In this document: piece by piece, positions 8,911 to 17,833 of the stretch
Numbering within the stretch: the stretch's first letter is position 1
How the letters are laid out: each line of letters begins with the position of its first letter
Origin: Trichomonas tenax
Lineage: Eukaryota > Parabasalia > Trichomonadida > Trichomonadidae
Direction: 5' to 3'
Assembly: GCA_023091735.1 (NCBI GenBank)
Contig: JALKBU010000576.1
Coordinates: forward strand, 1 to 32,338
DNA: 32,338 nt
Made by a program: the position numbers and the translations under genes
The notes under the pieces: generated by a model
What the model was told of the DNA's origin: nothing
Databases searched by the model: none
What the model saw: only the letters and a program-made list of their open reading frames with translations

Positions 8911-9232
8911 AATATGTTGCCGTTCACTTAGCATTTGTGTGTGTATTATATATTTTAATTGATGATAGTTTGTTTTCTTTTCCATATTTTTTGATAAAAT
9001 TATATTTAGCTACAATATGTAATATTTTGCTATTCACTTAGCATTGATGTATATATTTTATCTTTACATTGATTTTAATTTGCTTTCTTTTTTGATAAAA
9101 TAATATTTTGTTTTAATGCGTAATACTTTGCTGTTTGCTTAGCATTGATCTGTATATTGCATACTTAAAATGAATATAGTTTGTTTTCTTTTGCATTTTT
9201 TTGATACTTTGCTTAGCATTGACGTGATTGCA
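8911..9232. repeat. tandem repeat, about three copies of 101-110 bp
   Basis: Copies begin at 8911, 9021 and 9122 with AATAtgTTGC/AATATTTTGC/AATACTTTGC, each followed by a CACTTAGCAT-like word, then a T-rich segment with TTTGYTTTCTTTT. A shortened fourth start (ACTTTGCTTAGCATTGACG) is at about 9208. The copies differ by substitutions and short indels, so the array is not recent. Confidence 0.75.
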
Positions 9233-9426
9233 TAACGAAAAATTACAAAATAGTAAGAAGAAGTAACTAAAGAGTATTTGTTTCAGCAAAACCTGTGATG
9301 TTGCCTGTTTGGTTTTAAAATGCATCATTGGGTGTATATTATAAAATAAACTCTAAAAGAGTGCAACGTATAGAAAGTACTCATTCTTATTCTGCAGAAA
9401 ACAGCACCCCAATCTTGCAAGTAATA

Positions 9427-10491
9427 TTATCGCGAAAAAGAACTAATTAAAAGTAGATGATAAATGACTCTTAATCGGAATGAATTTTGATGTGAACATG
9501 TTTCGACTTTTGGTTCACGTTGAAGTAATTCAAGTTCGTTAGCTAATTGACATAAAAGATAATTATAAAGCTCAATAGATTGTGTTTTCGTGTTACTTTC
9601 AATATTATCAGCTACAACATTAGTATTGATCGCTAATGCAGGATTGTCCATGTTGCAGTTTTTGACGGTGATTGTTCCTGAACTAGAAACAGAAAATATT
9701 TTACCTTGTCCATATTTTCCATATGGACCAATGATTGTGCAGTTTTCGACTGTAAGATGACCTAAATCATCATAATATTGTAAATGAATCAATGAATAAG
9801 AATCACCATCGCATGGATTATCAACAATATTACACATGTAATCGTGAAATATACCACTATAATGATATAATACATGTGTCAGTTGTTGGTGATTGTGACA
9901 AAATGATGAGAAATTGCAAACGAATTCTTGATATGGATAATAAGTTTTGAATCCAGAACCATAATAAACATCATTGTTGCTACTGTTCGATGAATGAATA
10001 CCTGTGTTTCCATAAAATAAAAAAAATATAGAATAAATTCCGGATCCGTTACAAAATGAAACAGAGCCTTCAATAACAATGTTCGGAAGAGAAACATTTG
10101 TTTTCAGATAACAAAATGAATGTGCGCCACCAGCGGAATTAGTAACACATCCAATTGTACAGAAACGGCGTTGGATAATTGAACTTTTACAAAAGAAATA
10201 AATTCCAGCACCAGTGCCTGAACTTCGAACGCAGTTTTTGAAAAAACAGTTTGAATGAAGGAATTTGATTCCATCTTGTTCAAATTTTATTGCACAGTTA
10301 TCAATTCCAATGAATTGACATTCGTATGCATATGCTTCGTTGTTAGTTAATGAAACGGTGCAGTTTTTGCAGGTTGTCGGAGTCCCAGCGAAGTTTGTGC
10401 CATAGTATTTAAACCATACATCGAGTGGAGCATTGTCAGAGTGGAATAATTCGATCGAATTTCGATAGAAATAATTCTCTTCATTACATTT
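9427..10491 (-). CDS. beta-helix-like repeat protein cassette, copy A
   Basis: The minus strand is open for 354 codons from a stop at 10492-10494 to the TAA at 9427, with no ATG before 9837. The protein is Cys-, Ser- and Asn-rich and built of short strands with recurring NC, SxNxx and VENCTIIGP / ITVKNCNMDN units, the pattern of right-handed parallel beta-helix or Pmp-like surface proteins of trichomonads. It has neither a signal peptide nor a transmembrane helix. Copies B (19237-20500) and C (24734-25804) share the same 5' border. A and C also share the same C-terminal coding end (VETCSHQNSF... HLLL), after which flanking DNA differs and supplies the stop. It behaves as a dispersed coding cassette rather than a full gene; expression is doubtful. 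Confidence 0.6.
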   Translation of the reverse strand, partial: KCNEENYFYRNSIELFHSDNAPLDVWFKYYGTNFAGTPTTCKNCTVSLTNNEAYAYECQFIGIDNCAIKFEQDGIKFLHSNCFFKNCVRSSGTGAGIYFFCKSSIIQRRFCTIGCVTNSAGGAHSFCYLKTNVSLPNIVIEGSVSFCNGSGIYSIFFLFYGNTGIHSSNSSNNDVYYGSGFKTYYPYQEFVCNFSSFCHNHQQLTHVLYHYSGIFHDYMCNIVDNPCDGDSYSLIHLQYYDDLGHLTVENCTIIGPYGKYGQGKIFSVSSSGTITVKNCNMDNPALAINTNVVADNIESNTKTQSIELYNYLLCQLANELELLQREPKVETCSHQNSFRLRVIYHLLLISSFSR

Positions 10492-10992
10492 TTATTTTTG
10501 AAATGTGACAGAACGATAAAATATGACATGTAATACTAAATTACTTTTCAAAAATGACATTTTAAGGTTCTCTAATGGACTCAGCGAGTACGAAAGGAAT
10601 TTTCCCGTATTCAGCGACTTGTCAGAAGCCTAACTATGGACAATCACACAAAACAGCTCACAACAAATGTTATTGCCAAAATTTCAATAATATTGAAAAA
10701 TTTTATCAAAGTTAAGCGTTGGCGTGGGCATTTCCTACGGGAACAGCAAATGGAATATGTTCCGCGCTCAAATTGAAACAGACTTGAGCCTTACATACCG
10801 AATTAGAAAAGAAATATACAAAATCGAGGTTTATAACTCAATTTCTGTTTCTACAATTGATAATTCATCACTGCGCAACTATTTCAAATACAAATCATGT
10901 GAAAACAGCCTTTTATTTTAACAGATTATATTCTGAAAAAATTTACACTGACTGCTGATTTTTTGATGAATAGCGAGCATCTCTAGTCTCAG

Positions 10993-11229
10993 CTAGGCCT
11001 CCTTCAGCTTCACCAAGATCCTCTGCAGCTTCATCAAGAGATTTTGAGGTACTGCAAGAATTTTTTCTTCCGGAGTTAGCTTGTTATGAGTTACTTCTCT
11101 CCACTTCAAGGATCCTTGACATTTTAATCTAATACGAGCGAGCTTTGGTCCAATTAATATCAAGGATGATTCGAATGTTTCTTCAAAATCGCTTTTAAAT
11201 GTTCTATATACTCTGCTCAGGTAGGCCAT
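10993..11229 (-). CDS. unrecognised small ORF, doubtful
   Basis: A 78-codon frame with its own ATG (MAYLSRVYRTFKSDF...) and mixed composition, ending in a basic helix (LMKLQRILVKLKEA). It has no known domain and no Inr-like TCAYW near the start. It contains a short internal near-duplication (AGCTTCACCAAGATCCTCTG against a similar word 17 bases on). It could be a small gene, a fragment of a decayed one, or chance. Confidence 0.3.
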   Translation of the reverse strand: MAYLSRVYRTFKSDFEETFESSLILIGPKLARIRLKCQGSLKWREVTHNKLTPEEKILAVPQNLLMKLQRILVKLKEA

Positions 11230-11422
11230 TTATTTGGCCTATGTCCAGCTTGTTGATTGTTTTTCCTTCTTGGAATAAAAAGATTTTTTTTCATAATTCG
11301 TGAGCACTTTCTGGCACAAAATTCACTGAGCACATACAATTATTTGTTTACTTCACTTCAAATTATTTTGCCTGCCCTTGTTTTATGACGAGCGTCGCTA
11401 GTGTAAAGCTTTCAATTTTCAG

Positions 11423-11667
11423 AGGAAGCTATCGTGTCGCTAGCACTTTTTTTGATTACGCTTCCCGTCGCCAAAAATATAGAAGATGAACGCATTGTTG
11501 CACAGCATATGTGGCGATGGTTGTATATGTGTCATCCAATACTATGCTGCACCAATCTATTACAATAGGCACCGAGCCTTCTATTAGCAAGCAAAAAAAA
11601 TTGAATGGACATTTTGACGAAAGGAAGCCAAATCAAACAAAAGTGCTGGCGACACGATAAGCTCTCC
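11423..11667. mobile_element. MITE, 245 bp, 43-45-bp TIRs, 8-bp target duplication
   Basis: The left end (11423-11465) and right end (11623-11667) are near-perfect inverted repeats sharing ATCGTGTCGC, AGCACTTTT and TTTGATT words, with a few mismatches and a 1-base gap. The element is flanked on both sides by ATTTTCAG (11415-11422 and 11668-11675). There is no coding capacity inside. An 8-bp duplication fits hAT; long TIRs would suit Mutator-like elements, whose duplications are usually 9 bp. The class is therefore open, but the non-autonomous element call is well supported. Confidence 0.8.
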
Positions 11668-12099
11668 ATTTTCAGGCGAGACATTAAAGTTCTCCTTGAA
11701 CTTTATGGAAATGCATTTACATTCAATCAAAGGTGGGATAAGTATTATATATCTCAGCTTAATATCGATTTCAAGTGATGAGTTAATTTATGAATAACAA
11801 AACAGGAAAATACTTTGATCACGTTGAAATTACCCTATATAACTTCAAGCGAACCGTTTAATATGAGAGTCATAAGAAGTTGAATCATATTTTGATAATT
11901 TCAATCTTAAAAATGGATTTGTGAAAGCTTTTCAGTTGAAATCAGTCAATATATATGACTTTATGAATAGTGATTAATAAGAAAATGATGTAATACATTG
12001 AAAATTTTAGGAAAATTTCATTTCGAGTTAAAATGACTTAATATCAATGCATCATTTCACTGTTCCACATAAATATCATGAAAACATCAAATCCAGAGA

Positions 12100-12110
12100 T
12101 CATTTTCATT
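12100..12110 (+). promoter_or_regulatory. paired Inr-like elements
   Basis: TCATT occurs at 12100-12104 and again at 12106-12110, both fitting TCA(+1)YW, 15-23 bases before the ATG at 12125. Confidence 0.5.
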
Positions 12111-12124
12111 GTTAGTTTGATGCG

Positions 12125-13459
12125 ATGGATGACTACAAAGAGTCAACAAAACCAAAATCCAGCGACGTCGCACTAACGCAGAGTGGATTCATCCGTTATA
12201 TTGAGGATGCGGCTGTAAATATCAGAGAAGCGTATATTAATTTTCGATTTCAAGATGTTGCACAGCAACTGTACGAAATTGGTGATGCAATACATAACCT
12301 ACTGCATGATGATTCTAATATCGATAAATTAACAGACCAAATCCGCGACATTTTTATCAACACAACTTTAATTGAACAGATATCGACTCAAATATGTGCG
12401 GGAAATACAGGTGTGCTCCACTATAGTGCGCATCTCTTATATATATTATCATTTTATGATAAATTATTCAAATTATTTGCTGAATATGACATTTTGTCGA
12501 AATTTGGCGAATTCTTCTTACTGTTCCCTCACAGCAAGTGGCTGGAGGTGTTTATCATCATCAAGTCGTTGATAAAGCATCAAGATTCGATTTCTGGACT
12601 TTTCGAGCATTTACCTGAGATAGAAGCCAAGCTCGCGATATATCCAGGTGGAATTTTACTATATGCCCAACTCTCACATGAAATTATTAAAAAATTTCCT
12701 GATCCAGTGAGTTTCGAGAATATAATCAGAGGATTCTGCTCAATCATTGACGATTTGCCTTTTCCTGAAACATACTATTGTTTCTCTAAAATGATACAAA
12801 CAGATCCCACAGTTTGTCCGATTTTAGTTGAAAGTGGTCTTTTTGCAAGAATTGTTAAAGAATGTGAAGTAACTCGAATCACCAAAGAAGATAGCATAAG
12901 ACTGCCAATCAAATTAGTTAATTTAATGATTGCTGAATTAGATATAGGAATTATTGAAAAATATGAGCATCTATACTCAGCTGTTGCCAAGCTAATGTCA
13001 TCTAACATAGAAAACCAAATCATTCCCGCTATTAAATTCATTGATTTAATTATTCCTGATCAATATCAGAAACTGATAGGATATATAACAGAAGATAGAT
13101 TAATACAGAATTTGGCAAAATTCATTGCAGTAGGATCTGTTAAATTAAAGAGATATTCAGTTAATTTAATTTGTAAATTAGCCAGCACAACAAATGACGC
13201 TATAATATCATTAACAGTATTAAATCAAGTTCCAAGGCTACTTGTTCCGCTACTAGAAACTAATTATTACAATTTTATAGAAATATTGAAATATTTAATT
13301 TTAATAACTCAATATGCAACAGCCAATCCGTTGATATTGGACCCAATAATGGCTCAATTACATGATGAAAACGCTTTAGAAATAATTTTAGATATTGATA
13401 CTGATGACAACCCTGTGTTAGATCAGTATGTCACGCAAATGGCGGAGTTTCTCGAATAA
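12125..13459 (+). CDS. alpha-solenoid (ARM/HEAT-like) protein of unknown role
   Basis: A complete 444-residue frame. After a polar N-terminus (about 25 residues) the protein is almost entirely helical, with repeated pairs of amphipathic helices of about 40 residues in which Leu, Ile and Phe recur (for example LEVFIIIKSLIKHQ, IKLVNLMIAELDIG, IPAIKFIDLIIPD, LKRYSVNLICKLAS, FIEILKYLILITQY). The C-terminus is acidic. This is the layout of ARM/HEAT scaffolds, but no subfamily signature is clear. Start choice is supported by the two Inr-like sequences 15-23 bases upstream and by the absence of other in-frame ATGs nearby. Codon use matches the cellular genes rather than the transposons. Proteasome-chaperone or transport-factor roles cannot be chosen between from sequence alone. 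Confidence 0.8.
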   Translation: MDDYKESTKPKSSDVALTQSGFIRYIEDAAVNIREAYINFRFQDVAQQLYEIGDAIHNLLHDDSNIDKLTDQIRDIFINTTLIEQISTQICAGNTGVLHYSAHLLYILSFYDKLFKLFAEYDILSKFGEFFLLFPHSKWLEVFIIIKSLIKHQDSISGLFEHLPEIEAKLAIYPGGILLYAQLSHEIIKKFPDPVSFENIIRGFCSIIDDLPFPETYYCFSKMIQTDPTVCPILVESGLFARIVKECEVTRITKEDSIRLPIKLVNLMIAELDIGIIEKYEHLYSAVAKLMSSNIENQIIPAIKFIDLIIPDQYQKLIGYITEDRLIQNLAKFIAVGSVKLKRYSVNLICKLASTTNDAIISLTVLNQVPRLLVPLLETNYYNFIEILKYLILITQYATANPLILDPIMAQLHDENALEIILDIDTDDNPVLDQYVTQMAEFLE

Positions 13460-13672
13460 ATTTGTTTTGTATTTTATATTGTTACCTTCAATATTTTATA
13501 TTGATTAAATAATTAGCTAATAAGAGTCCAAAAGCTAAAAAATAAGATGAAAGTTAGTGTGAAATATTGAGCAATAATAAAATTAGAAATAATAGAATGG
13601 AATTTGAAAATTGGATATAAAAAATTAATGAAATTAATGATATTCGTTCAGTGGGTTCTTCTTTGCATGGGA

Positions 13673-13864
13673 TCAGAATCCTGACAATCTTCTAGCAATA
13701 CCACTAGGATAAAAATATCGAAATATGAAAATAATTAAGCTGACAATCGCAATGCCGATGTAAAGAATAACGTCATATTTGTCCATTCTGTGGGGCTGTA
13801 TCTGTTTGTGGTGATGATGGTGACATTTTGGTGGCAACTTTTCTCTCTGATCATCATCTTGCAT
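13673..13864 (-). CDS. small single-helix membrane protein, probable
   Basis: A 63-residue frame if ATG at 13864 is used (the frame is open slightly further upstream but with no earlier ATG). Residues 1-26 are polar, with a run of five His after Cys (KCHHHHHKQ); about residues 30-51 form one clear transmembrane helix (VILYIGIAIVSLIIFIFRYFY); the tail is short and basic (RRLSGF). This would make a type II or tail-anchored small protein. It is convergent with the alpha-solenoid gene (213 bp between stops). No family recognised; the sharp polar-helix-basic layout makes chance less likely. Confidence 0.5.
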   Translation of the reverse strand: MQDDDQREKLPPKCHHHHHKQIQPHRMDKYDVILYIGIAIVSLIIFIFRYFYPSGIARRLSGF

Positions 13865-14249
13865 TTTTTTGAAAAGTAACAATATCAAATTTTAAAATCC
13901 TAAATTTAGAATGCTTACAAGCTAGGCATCTATTATAACTCAACTTTTATTATTAAAAACTCGAAAATTATATTTTTCGCGCAAAAAAATTGAATATTTT
14001 TAAAATTAAAATAGATTTTCTAAATTAATGATTTTTTGTTTACTTAAAATCAAACACATTTTAAAAAGGGAATGTATTGAGCTGCTTATCGAAAAAGTTT
14101 GAAGGTTGTTGTGAGAATAATATCAAATTTTGAATTTGATATAAAGCGTAGGAATAAAAGATATATCGATTTCATAATTTCTATGATTTACAGTATCTTA
14201 AAACAACAAAAATAAAAGTTAATAAATAAAAAACATGTCAAAAATAAGC
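13865..14249. other. AT-rich spacer, no gene
   Basis: Between the small membrane protein start and the end of the HAD gene. Only A/T-rich sequence is visible, with no frame or repeat worth reporting. Confidence 0.6.
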
Positions 14250-14948
14250 TCATTCAGAGTTAATAACAGCAAGAAGCTGATCCTTACACTCAGTGAAATT
14301 GCGGTAAGTGTGTAGATAGTTTAATTGCGGAACGTGAGAATCAAATCCCCATTGAGTGATCAAAAATGGCATTGACTTATTTTGAACAGCTGCGTCGTAA
14401 TCAGGCACAGTGTCACCGAAGTGTATAACTCTTTTGAGCTTTCCATGCTTCTTTTCAGCGGAATTAATCACATCAGCCAAAACTTCAGTTCTAGACTCAG
14501 AAGAGCCATACATGCAGGCTCTCTGATCGAAATATTTCAAAATTCCACACGCTGAAAGCTTTCTTTGGGCAATTTCAGGAAAATTGCCAGTGCAAACTCC
14601 TAATATTACGTTATCCATTTTAGAAAGCGTATCTAGAAGCTCTTTTATACCGTTTGTCAGCAAAATTTTGCCATCGAATTCTTTATGAAATCGTTCTATA
14701 ACATCGTCATGAAATTGATTGTAAAGATTTATGTCTGTTTCGGCCATTTGCGTGACTTCTTTTATCATGTAGTTGAGCAAATACTTGTCAGTTGTACCGC
14801 ACATTCTTTTTGGAAGATAATCGTACGGATTCTTGTCCTTTCCAAATATCATTGCGAAGGTGTCGTTAAAAGCACGAATGTAACTCATTCCTTTGTCAGC
14901 GAAGTTCAGAAGAGTTCCATCGATATCAAATGTAATGAGTGTTTTCAT
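14250..14948 (-). CDS. HAD-superfamily phosphatase (phosphoglycolate phosphatase-like)
   Basis: A complete 232-residue frame, the usual size for this HAD group. Motif I is at the N-terminus, FDIDGTLL, with nucleophile Asp8 and acid/base Asp10. Motif II is VCTGN with Thr at about residue 120. The basic residue of motif III is probably in the KLKRVIHFG segment, and motif IV is GDTVPDYDAA with two Mg-binding Asp. A helical cap (about residues 17-90) between motifs I and II places it in the C1-cap class with phosphoglycolate phosphatase and beta-phosphoglucomutase. The substrate cannot be read from sequence; a cytosolic small-phosphate hydrolase role is expected. The start is the ATG immediately before the motif I strand; no canonical TCAYW Inr is seen close upstream. 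Confidence 0.9.
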   Translation of the reverse strand: MKTLITFDIDGTLLNFADKGMSYIRAFNDTFAMIFGKDKNPYDYLPKRMCGTTDKYLLNYMIKEVTQMAETDINLYNQFHDDVIERFHKEFDGKILLTNGIKELLDTLSKMDNVILGVCTGNFPEIAQRKLSACGILKYFDQRACMYGSSESRTEVLADVINSAEKKHGKLKRVIHFGDTVPDYDAAVQNKSMPFLITQWGFDSHVPQLNYLHTYRNFTECKDQLLAVINSE

Positions 14949-15338
14949 TTTTTATATTTTGTAAACCGACCAATTTTTTGAGTTTTTATTTTCTTCTAAA
15001 TATAGCTTCTTCAAACTGAGTTACAGCGTTTTTCACTTAAGATTTTGTCACATGTTGATGTCGGAAAGATTTCTTGAATTTTTTGGGAAAATTTTGGACT
15101 GAGACAGATGAAATTTAGATATTATTATTCTATGTGACACCAGCTTGCATTTGGAAATCGCGATAACATATGTTGCCGATCGATTTTTATTGATTCATTA
15201 CAATAAAATCATCTGACATTTTGACAACGTAAACTTTGTTTTTTTGACAATTTTGATAATTCAACCCCAAACAAACCCTAATTCTCTAAATCATCCATAT
15301 CATCGATATGCCTATTCCTAGCATATATGAACTTGTTG
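14949..15338. other. intergenic sequence upstream of the HAD gene
   Basis: A/T-rich with several isolated TGACA words (for example near 15218 and 15247) but no gene. It leads into the foldback element. Confidence 0.5.
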
Positions 15339-15956
15339 CGTACCGAAAGTTGTCACGAAAAAGTGACATTATCCGACATGTAAACATGAATATTTAACAA
15401 ATAAATATTTACGTGGCATGTGATTATAAATGATTATTTGAAGAATGATATCCTATATTTGTTTCAATTTACTTTGAAAAGAAAAATTAAATGCTTGATT
15501 GGGACTGGTAGCCAAGGTGCTTGCAATCCAGTCCACAGTTCTTCCTTTCAGACTCGATCTTCGAAATAATTAGCGATTTACTTTACAGAATGCTTCTGAA
15601 AGGAAGAACTGTGGACTGGATTGCTAGCACCTTGGCTACAAGTCCAAATCAAGCATTTAATTTTGCTCTTCAGAGGCATTCTGAAGTGGAAATCTTTGAT
15701 TTCTTAATGATGGCGTATGAAAGGAAGATCGGTGAGTTTAGCTACTAACATGCGTGGAACCTGTGTCAATGTAGTCCCCAGTTCTTCCCGTCAGACGCGA
15801 TTTTGCAATAAACACTAATACATAATTTGAATGATTATAGGACTTTACGTGTCAAAAATATTAATATTTTGACAAATAAAACCGGATATTCCGACAACTT
15901 TACACGTCAGATAATATCACTTTTTATATCACTTTTTCGTGACAACTTTCAGTACG
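15339..15956. mobile_element. foldback element with nested inverted repeats
   Basis: The outer arms are 15339-15384 and 15899-15956. Their first 28 bases (CGTACYGAAAGTTGTCACGA followed by AAAAGTGA) are inverted copies at 27 of 28 positions. The right arm carries a 12-bp tandem duplication of its AAAAAGTGA segment, and both arms continue to a TGACRYGTAAA-like word. No convincing target duplication is seen. Inside lies a second, stronger inverted repeat (listed separately) plus a partial further copy of its sequence near 15768-15800. The structure suggests a foldback or MITE-like element that captured and duplicated a sequence. Confidence 0.65.
15483..15664. repeat. 70-bp inverted repeat with 42-bp loop
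   Basis: Arms 15483-15552 and 15595-15664 are inverted copies with three mismatches in 70 bases (for example CCAAGGTGC and AGTCCACAGTTCTTCCTTTC are shared). A transcript would fold into a long hairpin. A frame crossing the right arm (15521-15748, no ATG at its first codons) has no recognisable domain and may be a captured gene fragment. Confidence 0.85.
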
Positions 15957-16642
15957 TGACATTATTTATCAATTTGGTAACCTGAAGCATGGTTTATATT
16001 ATACAAAATCTTGCAAATATTGATTCCAATTTTTCTAATAAGCAGTCATACAGTCATACCTGTACAACAAACAAATTATAATGGAAGAAAGAATGGAAAT
16101 TTTCCCATTTGTCTGGGAAAAAACTTTTGACAAGTAAAGAATTCGAAAAATTAGTAAACGTAAACCATTCAAACCAAAAATATTATGACACGTAAACCAA
16201 AAATACTAGTAATTTTGACACGTAAATTCGGAAACTCTTTATTCACATTTGGCAGTCAATCGTTAATCGGCTTCAAAAATTTAAAGATTTAACACGACCG
16301 CAGGTTCCCGCGTAACCTGTTAAGTGGCCATCGCTCAAAATTGATCAAAACCAACTGTATAAAAAATCCAGATTTAGAAAATTATTTGTTTTATCATCTA
16401 TGAATCCAGAAAAGCAACTTTTCAAAGTTTGTTTTATCCTTCTCAAAAGTTTCGTAAAACTCTCACAAAAGTTTAAATTTTAAAATCTACATAGTAAAAC
16501 ATATAGAGAAATTAAAAATGCAAAAATTTTCTGTTATTAAGAAATATAAAAAATTTATGATAAATCTGATATAAATTCAGTGTATAACAAAATTTTGTGG
16601 AAATTTTTAAAATGTAAATTTAAAAAAGTGTTTGACCAATTT
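15957..16642. other. intergenic region upstream of the UBFD1-like gene
   Basis: No gene is seen. TGACACGTAAA-like words occur at about 16187 and 16219 and a variant at 16129. A short GC-rich island with hairpin CAGGTT-N7-AACCTG lies near 16300-16320. The last 200 bp are A/T-rich promoter-like DNA. Confidence 0.5.
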
Positions 16643-16647
16643 TCATT
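16643..16647 (+). promoter_or_regulatory. Inr-like element of the UBFD1-like gene
   Basis: TCATT fits TCA(+1)YW and lies about 12 bases before the first ATG at 16657. Confidence 0.55.
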
Positions 16648-16656
16648 TTTTTTAGA

Positions 16657-17289
16657 ATGATGCAAGTTGTACTTCGTTTCAACAACAAGAACCACGAGTT
16701 CAACATTCCAAAGGACGCAAACCTCGAAGTGCTCCAGGAGGAGATCACCAAGAAGTTAGAAATACCAAAGGAAATGCAAAAAATTATATTACGCGGAAAA
16801 CCATTATCGACAACAGATGTTTTGACACAGGGCATGAAGCTACTTCTTATGGCTTCTGTTACACCTGGCTTCAAATCATCAGCGAACACACAACAGACAC
16901 AGATTCGCAATACAAAGTATAGACCACAGATTATCGATACATTGAAGGAACCACAGCACAGAGGAATCATCAACAAAGGCCTTCCAGAAGGTTTCTTGCC
17001 AACAAGCCAATACCAAACAGCTGTTCTTCCAAAGGTTCCTTTCATCGTTAAAAACACAGATGGTCAGAGGTGCTCAATATCCTTTGAGTCCGATGCTATC
17101 TTTTCGATGGCAGACGATGGAACAACAGAGAGAATTTTCAGCTCAAATATCAAAGCTTTGAGCTTAATCCCTATCAACACATATCCAGGATACTTGGCAC
17201 TCGGAATGATGACCAGTAAAGGCAACAGATGGTTCTATTTCATTCCACAGCAATATCAAAAATTGATTCGTGCTGTTCTTTCCCCATAA
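16657..17289 (+). CDS. UBFD1: UBFD1-like ubiquitin-fold domain protein
   Basis: A complete 210-residue frame. Residues 2-70 form a ubiquitin-like domain (VVLRFNNKNHEFNIP, a helix LEVLQEEITKKL, then PKEMQKIILRGKPL and MKLLLMASV). A linker with QHRGIINKGLPEGFLPT leads to a beta-rich C-terminal domain (about 125-210) ending in GNRWFYFIPQQYQKLIRAVL. This order, the QHR-x-I-x-KG-x-PE linker and the W-Y-x-P-x-QY end match UBFD1, a polyubiquitin-binding protein whose C-terminal part is PH-like. The ubiquitin-like domain lacks a C-terminal diglycine, so it is not conjugated. Start: two adjacent ATGs (16657 and 16660) follow an Inr-like TCATT by 12 bases. Confidence 0.85.
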   Translation: MMQVVLRFNNKNHEFNIPKDANLEVLQEEITKKLEIPKEMQKIILRGKPLSTTDVLTQGMKLLLMASVTPGFKSSANTQQTQIRNTKYRPQIIDTLKEPQHRGIINKGLPEGFLPTSQYQTAVLPKVPFIVKNTDGQRCSISFESDAIFSMADDGTTERIFSSNIKALSLIPINTYPGYLALGMMTSKGNRWFYFIPQQYQKLIRAVLSP

Positions 17290-17833
17290 TTCACCTGTCT
17301 TTACTGTAAATACTTTGTATGAATACTATTTGCGAGTGTTTTTTAGAAACAAAACGACCTTCCAATTATTTTTCATATGATTGTTTAATTATTCATCGAG
17401 AATATCCCTTCTAAGAGTATGCATTGCTCTAAAACAGAAAAATTATCGCTTAAAAAGCTTTTTTTTTCATATTGTCATTCATAGCTGATATTATTTTACA
17501 ATATCATTCATCCTTACTTTTATATAAGATATTACTTTTCCAAAAATAACCAAATACATATGCAGATACACTCTATTGCCTTGATGTTTTCTCACTTTTT
17601 CATTAATATACATTTTTCTTAATATCAAAACAATTTTATTTCATAGCTCATGTAAAATATTATAGAGCACTATATAATTAATACAATCATTTTATTAGAA
17701 TTGAAAAATAATAATTGATTATTGAGATATATGACAAATATGTTGTGATGTTTTTTTTTTTTGATTTCAAAAAAAGTTAATTTAGAACAAAACACATAAC
17801 ATATTTTACTTAAATAGACAACTAAGAATTGCA
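17290..17833. other. intergenic region between convergent genes
   Basis: Shared 3' flank of the UBFD1-like and KATNIP-like genes. A/T-rich, with runs of T near 17459 and 17752; no gene, no clear repeat. Confidence 0.6.

Larger units (their letters stand above)
8717..9426. other. intergenic region holding a tandem repeat
   Basis: It contains the ARPC4 promoter, a C/T-rich tract near 8770-8812 and the tandem array at 8911-9232. A 71-codon minus frame (9113-9328) that runs through the last repeat copy is A/T-driven and not accepted as a gene. Confidence 0.5.
10495..12099. other. intergenic region with a MITE and one doubtful frame
   Basis: About 1.6 kb between copy A and the alpha-solenoid gene. 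The first 45 bp (TGTGACAG..ATATGACATGTAA) are shared with copy B at 20516-20545. The rest holds a doubtful minus-strand frame (10993-11229) and the MITE at 11423-11667. From 11670 to 12099 only A/T-rich DNA is seen. Confidence 0.5.

Noticed and set aside
9113..9328. 71-codon minus frame
   Set aside because: Runs through the last tandem repeat copy and has low-complexity composition.
15521..15748. 75-codon frame over the inner foldback arm as a gene
   Set aside because: Lacks an ATG at its 5' end and half of it is made of the inverted repeat; possibly a captured fragment but not supported as a gene.
16300..16320. GC-rich hairpin CAGGTT-N7-AACCTG as a tRNA or small RNA gene
   Set aside because: No tRNA arms or T-loop consensus around it, and the stem is only six pairs.
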